Positions 26,359 to 35,263 are shown, counted from the first letter of the stretch. The stretch: 64,000 nt of DNA from Paenibacillus sp. FSL R5-0490 (GCF_001956215.1 NZ_MRTQ01000023.1:1-64000), one strand, 5' to 3'. Translations and numbers: made by a program. The notes: generated by a model not told the origin, from the sequence alone.

Positions 26359-26790
26359 CTAAGGAATCACCACAAGAAAATCTCTTTTCAAAGAAGCTTC
26401 AGCCCTGTCGCCTTTAACAAGTTCCAGTCCGATTCGATGTTTGCCTGAAGGAAGCCCCTTTATAATAAAAGCAGCTGAATGGATTTCATCCTTCTTCTTT
26501 CCGTTTACATACAGGATAATTTTGCCTTTTTCTTTGCTGCTTTGCTTTCTAAAGGACACATCCTGCACAATACATTCAATAAAAACGTCTTTTCCTTTTA
26601 TTTGATGCCTTACAAAAAAGGGATCCCTGGCAGAGCTTTCCACACCCGAAACCGGCACCGGCTGTTCTGCTTTAACGGCATTCACAGCAGGATTGGCTTC
26701 CGCTTTTGTTTCGGGCTCAGGAATATCTTTCTGGCACGCTGCAAGAACAAAAATAACCAGCAATATAAAAAAGTATATTTGCCTTTTCAT
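26359..26790 (-). CDS. Putative lipoprotein of unknown function
   Basis: 143 aa. The signal peptide ends in lipobox LAAC (about 16-19), followed by an E/A/K/P-rich linker. A beta-rich domain (about 65-143: KIILYVNGKKKDEI ... FIIKGLPSGKHRIGLELVK) resembles immunoglobulin-like sandwich repeats in spacing. No catalytic residues are evident. It lies between ylbF and ylbE, a place without a gene in B. subtilis as I recall it. Confidence 0.7.
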   Translation of the reverse strand: MKRQIYFFILLVIFVLAACQKDIPEPETKAEANPAVNAVKAEQPVPVSGVESSARDPFFVRHQIKGKDVFIECIVQDVSFRKQSSKEKGKIILYVNGKKKDEIHSAAFIIKGLPSGKHRIGLELVKGDRAEASLKRDFLVVIP

Positions 26791-26873
26791 TATTTTACAC
26801 TCCTTTAGGATGTCTTCCGTAACGCTCTAATAAAGTTAGTGTTTGCCCGGCTGCTTATTTTTACTCTATAACA

Positions 26874-26906
26874 AATAAAAAGCTTCCTCGTGTGCGAGAA
26901 AGCTTT
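26874..26906 (-). terminator. Terminator of ylbD-ylbE
   Basis: Minus-strand stem AGAAAGCTTTCTCG / CGAGGAAGCTTTTT with loop CACA and T-rich tail, immediately after ylbE. Confidence 0.8.
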
Positions 26907-27149
26907 CTAATTGGATTGAGAATTCATGGCCTGAAACATGCTCATCATCATGGAGGCCATTTGCACTCCATTCGTGAATTTTTCAACCTGATGTGGAATT
27001 GTTTTTTTATAATAGTGCAGTGCGGCCACTTCCAGAGATTGAATTTCGTTTGGATTTCTGCTCAATTTTCTATACCAATAAGGCTGCTCACGGATAAATT
27101 GCCTAAGATCCTGCTTTTGTTCAAGATACTCGACGATATCTTTTCTCAT
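26907..27149 (-). CDS. ylbE: YlbE family protein
   Basis: 80 aa protein (MRKDIVEYLEQKQDLRQFIREQPYWYRKLSRNP) matching the YlbE-like family in length and sequence. It has a methionine-rich C-terminus (VQMASMMMSMFQAMNSQ). Function unknown. It follows ylbD by 12 bp in a two-gene operon. Confidence 0.9.
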   Translation of the reverse strand: MRKDIVEYLEQKQDLRQFIREQPYWYRKLSRNPNEIQSLEVAALHYYKKTIPHQVEKFTNGVQMASMMMSMFQAMNSQSN

Positions 27150-27161
27150 CTGATTAACCCC

Positions 27162-27569
27162 TTAATCCTTATTAAATGTAAAAGGGCTGCTTGGTTTAGT
27201 CATACTTGGCTTTGAGCCTCCCGATGGTTTCTGGCCGCCGCCTTGAAATTGCGAAATAACCCCCTGCACAGTTGAAAGTGCCTGGCTGAGATTAGTGATG
27301 TAACCCTGCATTTGATTCGCATCCATTTGCTTAAGGGTACCCATAATGCTGCCCATCCAGTCACTTTTTTTCTCTTCGGTCTTTTGTGTATTTTCTTTGT
27401 TTTCTCTATAAGAGTCCCACCTTGAATCTTCTTCCCCAAGCAAATACCAATCCTCATATAATTCCTGCCACGTTGCATTACCATCCCTGACTTCTTTGAT
27501 GATCCGGGGATTCTGTTTAACAAACTCTTTAAACTTTTCAACAGAGGGATGAAGCTTCGTTTTGGACAT
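27162..27569 (-). CDS. ylbD: Spore coat protein YlbD
   Basis: 135 aa protein of the YlbD coat family. It is found in the spore coat of B. subtilis. The conserved N-terminal half (HPSVEKFKEFVKQNPRIIKEVRDG ... WQELYEDWYLLGEED) is followed by a charged region and a G/S/P-rich tail. First gene of ylbD-ylbE. A sporulation sigma factor presumably drives it, but no clear promoter motif was identified. Confidence 0.9.
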   Translation of the reverse strand: MSKTKLHPSVEKFKEFVKQNPRIIKEVRDGNATWQELYEDWYLLGEEDSRWDSYRENKENTQKTEEKKSDWMGSIMGTLKQMDANQMQGYITNLSQALSTVQGVISQFQGGGQKPSGGSKPSMTKPSSPFTFNKD

Positions 27570-27728
27570 AAAATATCACCTCGTTCTAATGCAAATGCCT
27601 ATAATACCATATGAATATGAATGAAAAAGGTGAATATTTATATCTGCTTTATTGGTCCATTAAAATTCAAAAATTCAGCCATTAATGGTAATATATGAAT
27701 GCAGAAAGATATTGAAAGGTGAATAATA

Positions 27729-28226
27729 ATGAAAAGAGATCTTATGGAATTATTTGATCAGTGCACCAGGAATGCCACTGACGAAGAATTAACCGCATTA
27801 GAATCCCTGCTTTTAGGTTTTCATAAAAAACAAACCGGTCAAAACAGCTCTTATATTGGCGGACTGCTCCATATGGAACGGCATATAACTGAAGATGAAT
27901 GCATACTGACAGTTCCTTTAAGTAAGATTGTCAATAATCCGCTCGGAATTCTCCATGGGGGAATAACCGCTACAATTATTGATTCTGCCATGGGAACACT
28001 TGCGGCTTCGCTTCTTCCTGAAGGTTTTGGCGCTGTTACGACACAGTTGAATATTCATTATCTTGCAGTCGGCAAAGGGGAATACGTAACATGCAGAGCG
28101 ACAATTGACCATAAGGGAACAAAAAGCATGGTATTATCTGCAGATGTACTCCGTTCTGATGGAAGAAAAATTGCACAGGCAACAGGCAGCTTTTTTATCA
28201 TTGAAAAGAAAAATGTAAATAATTAA
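27729..28226 (+). CDS. PaaI family thioesterase (hotdog fold)
   Basis: 165 aa hotdog-fold thioesterase. The catalytic helix motif is HGGITATIIDSAMGTLAAS (about 76-94), and the fold continues with VTTQLNIHYLAVGKGEYV. It hydrolyses an acyl-CoA whose identity cannot be read from sequence. It is followed after 14 bp by a small membrane gene on the same strand and lies divergent to ylbD. Confidence 0.88.
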   Translation: MKRDLMELFDQCTRNATDEELTALESLLLGFHKKQTGQNSSYIGGLLHMERHITEDECILTVPLSKIVNNPLGILHGGITATIIDSAMGTLAASLLPEGFGAVTTQLNIHYLAVGKGEYVTCRATIDHKGTKSMVLSADVLRSDGRKIAQATGSFFIIEKKNVNN

Positions 28227-28240
28227 AGGCAGGTGGAAAG

Positions 28241-28615
28241 ATGGTCACCGCTATCGTTATTCCAATTATTTGCCTTTATTTTTATTGGCTGACAAAAAAG
28301 GAAATGCGGGAAGGCTATGAGAAGTGGGTGAGCCTTGCAGAGGTCCCCGAGGAAGCCATTATTTCAGGCGAAGTCGTCCATCTTAGCGATAGCAGACAGC
28401 GCTATAATTACAGCCGCTATGTACATGTTCTTGAACTGACCGTCCAAACAAAGAGCCTCAAGCATTCAAATATAAAAAAAATTACTCCTTTAATGACTAA
28501 TGCTTCAATTCCTTCTGTCAAGATCGGTGATTCTGTCCACTTGTATGGAAATTGGAAAGATGACTATTTTCAGGTTGGCCGGATTCAGATTGCTAATAGT
28601 AAAAAAGAGCCTTAA
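28241..28615 (+). CDS. Small membrane-anchored hypothetical protein
   Basis: 124 aa with one N-terminal membrane segment (about 1-17) and a soluble beta-rich domain predicted in the cytoplasm or outside (about 40-118, with KIGDSVHLYGNWKDDYFQVGRIQI). I do not recognise the family. It is cotranscribed with the upstream thioesterase, and the terminator begins inside its last codons. Confidence 0.72.
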   Translation: MVTAIVIPIICLYFYWLTKKEMREGYEKWVSLAEVPEEAIISGEVVHLSDSRQRYNYSRYVHVLELTVQTKSLKHSNIKKITPLMTNASIPSVKIGDSVHLYGNWKDDYFQVGRIQIANSKKEP

Positions 28616-28630
28616 TTTAGGCTCTTTTCA
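28603..28630. terminator. Bidirectional terminator overlapping the end of the 124-aa gene
   Basis: AAAAGAGCC / GGCTCTTTT around TTAATTTA. It includes the stop codon at 28613-28615 and lies just downstream of ylbC on the other strand. Confidence 0.85.
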
Positions 28631-29668
28631 TTTTTTAGCTTCTCCATCAGCTTTTTTTATGAAATTTTGCGTATAATGCTTTTTATAAACTCCAACTCCA
28701 AGATGGGTAAACTCTTCTTTCAGCAGACTATCCCGATGGCCTTTGCTGTTAAGCCAGCCTTCAACAACAGCGGGAGCATCTGTATAATTTGCAGCTATGT
28801 TTTCCCCGGCCTCCTCATATGAGACCTCCGCAGCTTCAAGCCGGTCCGCCAAATCGCCGTAAGTTTTAGAAGTATGAGAAAAGTCTTTTGTTTCATACAT
28901 ATCTTTGCTATGAGCTAAAGCTGCCGCTGCAGTCGGATCATCCCATTTCAGCGGCTGTAAATGATGGCTGACTCTTATAACATTGGTAATGTCGAAAATT
29001 TGCTTCTCTTTCGCTCTCTCCACATCGTCTTCAAAAGCAGGAGAAGGCAATGGGGGCTCCAATAATTCACCACGGTAAACCATTTCATACGGGCGAAGCT
29101 TTATTAAAGTGGCTGCATCCATTAACCTCACGCTGGAAAGCGTCCCTGTAAATCTATCTATATTAAGCTGTGCATAGTATTCACCAACCATAACAAGCGG
29201 CCTTGTATTAAGGTCATCTTCAGATAACTCGAAACGGTATGAACTGTCTTTTACTTTAAGACTGAATTCTGTTTCAAAAAAGACGGATGAATATAATTCA
29301 CCAATTGGCTGCCCTATTTTGAAAGGGTAAATGTCTGAATGTTCACCTGTCGCAAACAAACTAACCACTTTATTATTGCTGACGCCAGCCTGAATATACT
29401 CAGCGCCGCTTTTATTATATATCCACCAATCGTATCCATAAAAAGAGGGATCTATTCTGGACGGCTCTCCCAAACTTTCTTTAAGCTCCCCAGCTGATTT
29501 TCCCATTAGTGAGGCCACACCCTTTTCAGGGAACCCTGTATTGGAAGATAATTTATTTTCCTTATTATTTATATCCTTAATTGTATTTTCCTGACTGACA
29601 AGGATTTCCCCTTTTTCTTTACGCCCAATATCGATGTAAAAGCCTGCTGCCAGAAAAATGCAAATCAA
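28628..29668 (-). CDS. ylbC: CAP-domain protein YlbC
   Basis: 346 aa as drawn from TTG 29668. It has an N-terminal hydrophobic segment, a CAP-associated N-terminal domain (about 50-190: GKSAGELKESLGEPSRIDPS ... ) and a C-terminal CAP/SCP domain (about 220-335: HSKDMYETKDFSHTSKTYGDL, ENIAANY, GHRDSLL). Secreted or membrane-anchored, unknown function. No ribosome-binding site precedes the TTG. GGGAGG is placed correctly for an in-frame CTG at 29695, which would add nine residues (RALFRILVL) and complete the membrane segment, so the true start may be that CTG. Confidence 0.9.
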   Translation of the reverse strand: MICIFLAAGFYIDIGRKEKGEILVSQENTIKDINNKENKLSSNTGFPEKGVASLMGKSAGELKESLGEPSRIDPSFYGYDWWIYNKSGAEYIQAGVSNNKVVSLFATGEHSDIYPFKIGQPIGELYSSVFFETEFSLKVKDSSYRFELSEDDLNTRPLVMVGEYYAQLNIDRFTGTLSSVRLMDAATLIKLRPYEMVYRGELLEPPLPSPAFEDDVERAKEKQIFDITNVIRVSHHLQPLKWDDPTAAAALAHSKDMYETKDFSHTSKTYGDLADRLEAAEVSYEEAGENIAANYTDAPAVVEGWLNSKGHRDSLLKEEFTHLGVGVYKKHYTQNFIKKADGEAKK

Positions 29669-29865
29669 TACTAAAATTCGGAAAAGTGCTCGCAGAGAAC
29701 CGTACCTCCCTTCTTTTACTCGCTGTATTTAAGGAAATTTAAAGTATAACATGCAGGCGTTCTGCTAAATGGAATCTAAATAAAATTATTGCATATATAC
29801 TATTAATCATACCATTAGGTGTATTGTTTATCTATTATAAATAAGTTCCGTAACAGCATTTGCTG

Positions 29866-29896
29866 CAAAAAAAAAGAACACCCAGGTGGTGTCCTC
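29866..29896 (-). terminator. Terminator of ylbB
   Basis: Minus-strand stem AGGACACC / GGTGTTCT with loop ACCTG and a run of T, directly abutting the ylbB stop. Confidence 0.85.
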
Positions 29897-30328
29897 TTAA
29901 TGCTGTGCTTCAGATTCGTGTTTAGAAATATCAGTAAGGGCTTCTCCAGCCTGGTCATCTGTTAAATGACGCACGGCGAAGTCACCTAGTGAAACTATCC
30001 CAACAAGCTTGTCACCTTCCACAACAGGAAGCCTGCGAATCTGATGTTCTGCCATCAAACGGGCTGCTTCCCGAGCCTCTGTATCACTTGACACAGTTAC
30101 TAAATGGCTGCTCATAATATCTTCTACTTTAGATGAAGCAGGGTGTTTTTCTGCCACACAGCGAAGAACAATATCCCGGTCGGTGATCATTCCGACGAGC
30201 TTATCACTATCCACAATCGGGATAGCACCTACGTTTAATTCTTTCATCTTAACTGCCACTTCATAAACATTGTCCAATAGTGAACAGCTTTCAACCTGGT
30301 CTGTCATAATATCGCGGATTTTTTCCAT
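29897..30328 (-). CDS. ylbB: CBS-domain protein YlbB
   Basis: 143 aa protein made of two CBS domains (about 8-58 and 72-122), likely an adenine-nucleotide-responsive module. Repeated VGxITDRDIV- and VGIVSLGDF-type strands mark the halves. It lies 3 bp after a LysM-CAP gene and is probably translated from the same mRNA. Confidence 0.92.
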   Translation of the reverse strand: MEKIRDIMTDQVESCSLLDNVYEVAVKMKELNVGAIPIVDSDKLVGMITDRDIVLRCVAEKHPASSKVEDIMSSHLVTVSSDTEAREAARLMAEHQIRRLPVVEGDKLVGIVSLGDFAVRHLTDDQAGEALTDISKHESEAQH

Positions 30329-30331
30329 TTT

Positions 30332-30973
30332 TTATCCTCCTTCATTTTTTTCAACAATGAATATGGTCCAATAGTGACCGTGCAGGCCTCCTTGACAATA
30401 TCCGGCACCGATATGGGTTGCCTTTTTGTTAAGAATATTTTCCCGGTGGACCGAGGAATTCATCCAGGCAGCAAAGATTTCATCAGCTGTTTTATAGCCC
30501 GCCCCGATATTCTCCTTAACGGTGAAAAATGAAATCTGCTGATTCCTTAACATTTCTGTAGGATTTCCATATGTAGGAGAATTATGTGAAACATATTGTA
30601 ATTTCATCATATCCGAAGATTTTTTTTGGGCTTCAGCATTCAGCTGCAAATCTACAGACAACGGTTTTAGACTTAATTCCCTTCTTTTTTCGTTGGCGAG
30701 TCTCATAAGTTCATTTTCATTCTCACCCATATTTGGAAGAGCTATCTTCTTTCCATGGTCTGGAATGATAATCATTTCACCTGGAAAAATTAAATCAGGA
30801 TTTTCTATCTGAGGATTGCTATTAATAATTTCCTTCAGATCTTTCTGAAATCTAAGGGCAATTTCCCAAAGAGTATCTTTTTGCTCAACTCTGTAATCTA
30901 CAGCAGCACCTGCAGGCTGAGGTGTAAAGAATATTAGAAAAAATAAGATGCTGATGGCTTTGTATTTCTGCAA
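30332..30973 (-). CDS. Secreted LysM and CAP-domain protein
   Basis: 213 aa. It has a signal peptide (about 1-23, cleavage near AGA-AV), one LysM peptidoglycan-binding module (about 26-70: YRVEQKDTLWEIALRF) and a CAP/SCP domain (about 85-205: SHNSPTYGNPTEMLR, ENIGAGY, HRENILN, HIGAGYC). The architecture resembles spore-coat or cell-wall CAP proteins such as YkwD and SafA-associated proteins. It is three bases upstream of ylbB. Having a second CAP gene right next to ylbC is notable. Confidence 0.85.
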   Translation of the reverse strand: MQKYKAISILFFLIFFTPQPAGAAVDYRVEQKDTLWEIALRFQKDLKEIINSNPQIENPDLIFPGEMIIIPDHGKKIALPNMGENENELMRLANEKRRELSLKPLSVDLQLNAEAQKKSSDMMKLQYVSHNSPTYGNPTEMLRNQQISFFTVKENIGAGYKTADEIFAAWMNSSVHRENILNKKATHIGAGYCQGGLHGHYWTIFIVEKNEGG

Positions 30974-31208
30974 TTGACGCTTCCCCTTTCACAGTTTTGC
31001 AGCTGCTCAGTTCCATTTGCTCAAGATATGCCAGACAGACGTTAAATATGGCATTTCAGCTAACGTTCTTTGACAGATGAATGTTTTCTTGCATGAATCC
31101 GTTGCAAGTTACGCTTTTTTCTACTATTATTAAATTTGAGATAAACTTGTTAAAATTATGCATGGATCCGTTCATCAGAACCATGGATTGTTTTCAGGAG
31201 GGACAATT

Positions 31209-31568
31209 ATGAAATTTGAAAACACAGGTCTGGAAAATAATAAAGCAGACTTAACCCGCTTAGATGAAGTAATGCTTTCACACGGCCTTGTCCGTGAAGG
31301 GCAATGGGATTATGAAAGAGTTACATATGACCGTAAATTCGAATTAAAAGAAGGCGTTTTTTACCTTCGTGTATTTGGATATGCTGCTGAAGGAGATGTA
31401 GGAGCCCATAGAGCAACTATTCAGCTTATGACCCCGCTGCTAGGCAAACATTACTATCCGCACGGTGTAGAATACGGCGAAGGCGAAAGCTTCCCTAAAT
31501 CATTAGTAAGCCAATGCGAAAAAATTCTTAGTGAAATTAAAGCTGAAATTGACCAATTTGCTGAGTAA
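31209..31568 (+). CDS. ylbA: YugN-like family protein YlbA
   Basis: 119 aa, no membrane segments or catalytic motifs (MKFENTGLENNKADLTRLDEVMLSHGLVREGQWDYERVTYD...). The start at 31209 has CAGGAGGGA upstream; the frame stays open 17 codons further. Length and place agree with ylbA. Function unknown. Confidence 0.87.
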   Translation: MKFENTGLENNKADLTRLDEVMLSHGLVREGQWDYERVTYDRKFELKEGVFYLRVFGYAAEGDVGAHRATIQLMTPLLGKHYYPHGVEYGEGESFPKSLVSQCEKILSEIKAEIDQFAE

Positions 31569-31602
31569 TTTTTGCTAAGATTACAGAATGTTTTTTCTGC
31601 AT

Positions 31603-31635
31603 AAAAAGACGCATGAACATCATGCGTCTTTTTTA
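31603..31635. terminator. Bidirectional terminator after ylbA
   Basis: AAAAAGACGCATGA / TCATGCGTCTTTTT with loop ACA, between convergent genes. Confidence 0.88.
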
Positions 31636-31658
31636 TATCAACTTTGGACCCGCTAAAT

Positions 31659-32009
31659 TTAATTTTCTGAAAGAGCGCTTCCTGCAGATATAATTTTTTG
31701 GACTGAGAGATCCACTCTTTTTACCTTCAGTCCTGTAAAATGGACAATCTCATCCTTGATTTCTTTCTGAATCCGGAGAGTTTCCTCCAAAATATTTTTT
31801 CCATTTACTATGTTAAGCTTAATTCTCAAATATACTTCAGTGTTCTTAAAAGTTATGGAGATTGGTTCTTCTTTTCTCTTAAAGAAAGTGAATCTTTCAT
31901 GCTTAAGAGGAATAACATTTTTTCTTTCCTCCAGGCTGGATTCTACGATTGCGGAGATTATATCACTGGCTGCCTGAATCGTCTCGAAGTCAAGATGGGC
32001 GTTATGCAT
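31659..32009 (-). CDS. Asp23/Gls24-like small protein
   Basis: 116 aa. The C-terminal half (VYLRIKLNIVNGKNILEETLRIQKEIKDEIVHFTGLKVKRVDLSV) resembles the Asp23/Gls24 alkaline-shock fold, in which a helix pairs with strands of the form TGLxVxxVxVxV. The N-terminus is less typical. No function can be assigned. The ribosome-binding site is weak. Convergent with ylbA and divergent from the downstream transporter-like gene. Confidence 0.65.
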   Translation of the reverse strand: MHNAHLDFETIQAASDIISAIVESSLEERKNVIPLKHERFTFFKRKEEPISITFKNTEVYLRIKLNIVNGKNILEETLRIQKEIKDEIVHFTGLKVKRVDLSVQKIISAGSALSEN

Positions 32010-32166
32010 CTACCGTTCACTTCTTTCTTTACGATTTTTAATATACGGGCAATAATCTCTCAGCTTTAAACCGTTTAATTTTTTGTTTTTATAATATTTA
32101 ATGCATACTATAATCAAAGTGTTACGGTCTTTTGATGGTTAACAAAATTGGGAAAGGGGACTTATT

Positions 32167-33225
32167 TTGTCTGCAATATTCACAAAACGTTTTTTATTAA
32201 TATTGATTGCTGTAATTCTTATAACTGTCCTTTTTTATTTCATTTTGCCTGTTTCTGTTCCGCTGATTGTTGCATTTATTACTGCATTAATCCTGGAGCC
32301 AGTTGTGAAACTGCTGCAAAATAGAATAAAAATAAGCCGAAGAGTATCCGTGCTGATTACTTTTCTGGGATTTGTCCTCTTCATTGGCTTATCAGGTTAC
32401 TTTATTACGACAAAAGTGATTACTGAAGCCATTAAACTTGTTGAAAATGCTCCTATGTACATTAATGAAATTACAAAAGCATGGCTCAGGGCAGAAGCGG
32501 ACTTTTCCAATGCCGCCAAAGACCTTCCTAAAGACCTTGTTGATGAATTAAGCAACCAGATTCAATCCTTCTTGAATAAAACGAAGAATGACCTTGTCGC
32601 TTACGTAAATATAGATAGCTTAAAAGCACTTCTGACAAACATCCCGAATTATCTTGTCAGTTTCATCGTATATTTGATTGCCTTATTTTTGTTTTTAATA
32701 GATCTTCCGCGATTAAGGAAAGGCTTGTATAATCACCTTACAGAAAAAACAGCAGATAAAGTCAAGTTTATGACTTCACGGCTCTCTTATGTCGGGTTTG
32801 GCTTTTTCAAGGCTCAATTTCTTGTAAGTGTGATTATCTTTATCGTTTCACTGATTGGATTATTATTCATCAATCCAGAAATGGCATTGATCATGTCTAT
32901 AATCATTTGGGTTATTGACTTTATCCCTATTATTGGCTCCATTGTCATTCTAGGCCCATGGGCATTGTTTCATCTGCTGACAGGAGATTTAGCTATGGGG
33001 ACACAATTGGCAATTCTTGCAGCCGTCCTCTTAATTATCCGGAGGACAGTTGAGCCAAAGGTAATGGGCACCCATATAGGGCTATCTCCGCTTGCTACGC
33101 TAATAGCCATGTATCTAGGCCTGAAACTTATTGGAATACTGGGCTTCATCATTGGCCCATTACTGGTCATTGCCTTTAATTCCGCAAAAGAAGCAGGACT
33201 TATTAAGATGAATTTCAAAATATAA
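32167..33225 (+). CDS. YtvI-like AI-2E transporter family membrane protein
   Basis: 352 aa polytopic protein with about eight membrane helices in the AI-2E/YtvI pattern. Helix pairs lie near 10-50 and 60-85, there is a large soluble segment (90-150), and the conserved C-terminal part FIPIIGSIVILGPWALFHLL ... GTHIGLSPLATLIAMYLGLKL is present. YtvI proteins are sporulation-associated in B. subtilis. A CATACTA hexamer-plus-one (32104-32110), as in sigma-G -10 elements, lies upstream, but no -35 was found. TTG start with AAAGGGGA before it. Confidence 0.85.
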   Translation: MSAIFTKRFLLILIAVILITVLFYFILPVSVPLIVAFITALILEPVVKLLQNRIKISRRVSVLITFLGFVLFIGLSGYFITTKVITEAIKLVENAPMYINEITKAWLRAEADFSNAAKDLPKDLVDELSNQIQSFLNKTKNDLVAYVNIDSLKALLTNIPNYLVSFIVYLIALFLFLIDLPRLRKGLYNHLTEKTADKVKFMTSRLSYVGFGFFKAQFLVSVIIFIVSLIGLLFINPEMALIMSIIIWVIDFIPIIGSIVILGPWALFHLLTGDLAMGTQLAILAAVLLIIRRTVEPKVMGTHIGLSPLATLIAMYLGLKLIGILGFIIGPLLVIAFNSAKEAGLIKMNFKI

Positions 33226-33239
33226 ACTTAATAAAAAAA

Positions 33240-33269
33240 TAAAAAAGCGTCCGCCTGGACGCTTTTTCT
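33240..33269. terminator. Bidirectional terminator between the YtvI-like gene and the GNAT gene
   Basis: AAAAAAGCGTCC / GGACGCTTTTTC around GCCT between convergent genes. Confidence 0.87.
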
Positions 33270-33297
33270 TTCCTGCAAACATCTCAACTTAGTTTCC

Positions 33298-34470
33298 TTA
33301 AAAAAAGTCATAGAAAAAGGACTTTTGCACAGGAATTTTTCCTTCAAGTATTTCTGCATCATTTCTTGGACCTTTAATTTCACCTAAATCATATAACTCC
33401 ATTGGCCTCTTATAGCCAATTATAATCGCTGAAAGGGCATTGATAGACATATGAAGACCCCGTGCTGGAGGGTTAGTGCATTGGCTTCCTGCTTTCTCTT
33501 TAAACACCCTGACACCTTCGTCAGCAATTAGGTAACTTCCATTATTCCATGGTGCATGGTGATCCTCAATATGCAGAAAGACATTTTCACTATATTCATT
33601 GAAAGAATATTGGCCGAGACACTTTTCAGCATTGACGATTCTCCCCATAAAGTACGGAAAAACCTCCATTTTTAAATTAGGCTGATTCAGGTAATAAGGA
33701 AATGGATCGTGTACTGAAGTAATGATCTTTACTTCCTCAACCATCGAATCATGCTGACAGATAAAATTCCATAAGTTCAATCTGGCTTCCTGATTTAAAG
33801 CTGCGAATTCTTCGATATCCATTCTATTGTCTTTTACCTTAAATAATATATAGCCCTGTCCTTCACCTGATTCGTTAAAATACACCGCAATCTGGTAATC
33901 AGAATACACAAAGTTTTCCCACCAGTATGTGTCTCTTACAAGCCCTCCTGAATAACGCTGCATATATTCTTTATAAATCTTTTCGATGGTTAATGTGTGC
34001 TGGTTCTTAGTAAATCGCTTAATGGTCCCTGAAGATTTTCCCGTCATTTTTAAATCTATTTTCTTAATATGCGTTTTCTTATATTCAGTGAATATCTCCC
34101 ATCCGTATTTTCGATAGAAAGAAATATCAAATGGATGCAAAAATGAAAATAGCTGATCCTTATTATTCATCTCGGCTAAAGCGTGCTTGATCAGACTGCT
34201 TACATGCCCCCTTCTTCTGAATTCCGGATATGTTGCCACACCAGCAACACCTCCCATATCCCATTCAAAGCCATTAATATGAACTTTCAGGGGGATGATG
34301 TGAAGTTTGGCAGCCAAACTTTCCCCTTCCCAGATACCAAAAATGGCATGATTTTTTAAACGTTCCATCCTGGCCGGGATGTCAGCTTCAGGCACATTAT
34401 ACTGGAAGGCATACATGGAAAGCTTCATGGCCTCAATATATTCATTCTCTGTTAATTTACTTACCGACAC
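33298..34470 (-). CDS. Eis-like GNAT acetyltransferase with SCP2-like C-terminal domain
   Basis: 390 aa protein with the Eis architecture: a tandem GNAT pair (motif A GVATYPEFRRRGHVSSLIKHAL near 75-96, second GNAT about 130-285) and a C-terminal sterol-carrier-like domain. The chain ends in hydrophobic FFYDFF, as Eis proteins end near their active-site carboxylate. A GTG start at 34470 is preferred because GGGAG lies 8 bases upstream; the TTG 15 bp earlier would include that site. Substrate (aminoglycoside, lysine or other amine) unknown. Confidence 0.85.
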   Translation of the reverse strand: MSVSKLTENEYIEAMKLSMYAFQYNVPEADIPARMERLKNHAIFGIWEGESLAAKLHIIPLKVHINGFEWDMGGVAGVATYPEFRRRGHVSSLIKHALAEMNNKDQLFSFLHPFDISFYRKYGWEIFTEYKKTHIKKIDLKMTGKSSGTIKRFTKNQHTLTIEKIYKEYMQRYSGGLVRDTYWWENFVYSDYQIAVYFNESGEGQGYILFKVKDNRMDIEEFAALNQEARLNLWNFICQHDSMVEEVKIITSVHDPFPYYLNQPNLKMEVFPYFMGRIVNAEKCLGQYSFNEYSENVFLHIEDHHAPWNNGSYLIADEGVRVFKEKAGSQCTNPPARGLHMSINALSAIIIGYKRPMELYDLGEIKGPRNDAEILEGKIPVQKSFFYDFF

Positions 34471-34560
34471 AAAATTCACTCCCAATTAAATATCATTCAT
34501 AAATATTCGCCATATACTTATTAAGTCCTTTTAATTAAGAAGTGGATAATTTTTTGGGCA

Positions 34561-34594
34561 TAAAAAAAATACCGCTAAACAGCCAGCGGCATCT
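34561..34594 (-). terminator. Terminator of the DUF420 gene
   Basis: Minus-strand stem GATGCCGCT / AGCGGTAT followed by eight T, ten bases after the stop. Confidence 0.8.
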
Positions 34595-34603
34595 CATAAC
34601 CTG

Positions 34604-35071
34604 TTACGTACCCAGGATTGCTTTTATAACTGATGTGGTTTCTCCTCCATGGTAGAAAACATACAGCAGCAGATAGACTGCAACACCTGTTATGCCAGTA
34701 AAAAACCAGACCACACTGGTTATCGGTCCCAATTTCCTATGTGCTGCCACTTTATTTTTATAGCCCGTATATAACGAGATAATTCCTAAAACTGCCCCAA
34801 CAGTTGCCAGGGTAATATGGAAAATTAAGAAAATCGTATAATAAATTTTTATATCATCAGGGCCGCCAAATGCAGTATTCCCAATAAAAACAGTTCTGCT
34901 GGCATAAATGATAAAGAAAATAACAGCAAACACAGCAGCCAAAGTCATTGTTTTCTTATGAGCCTCAAGCTTTTTTTTGCTGATTTGTACCCAACCAATC
35001 GCAACCGTTATTGCACTTAATACAATAAAGGTCGTGCTTATGGTAGGGAGTATAGGTAATGAGTATTCCAT
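34604..35071 (-). CDS. ctaM: DUF420 membrane protein, CtaM-like cytochrome oxidase assembly factor
   Basis: 155 aa protein with four membrane helices (about 8-26, 40-60, 75-98, 120-145). The DUF420 family includes YozB of B. subtilis and CtaM of Staphylococcus aureus, which is required for function of the haem-A containing oxidase. Histidines that could face haem or copper occur in HKKTM, FHITLA, HRKLG and FYHGG. AGAGAGG precedes the ATG. Its place directly after ctaG supports an oxidase-assembly role; in B. subtilis yozB is elsewhere. Confidence 0.82.
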   Translation of the reverse strand: MEYSLPILPTISTTFIVLSAITVAIGWVQISKKKLEAHKKTMTLAAVFAVIFFIIYASRTVFIGNTAFGGPDDIKIYYTIFLIFHITLATVGAVLGIISLYTGYKNKVAAHRKLGPITSVVWFFTGITGVAVYLLLYVFYHGGETTSVIKAILGT

Positions 35072-35263
35072 AAATTATTCCTCTCTCCACTATCAGTTTA
35101 AAATTCATCTTCACGGTATTATTTATCACAAGGTTCATTTTATTAAAGTGTACTATATTTTTCAACAAACTGTATGAGCTTTTAATAAAAGTTCCTTAAA
35201 TGTTCAATATTTGTTTCATTCCATGTGATCATGATCATTGCAATATACATTTTTTACTTTTTC

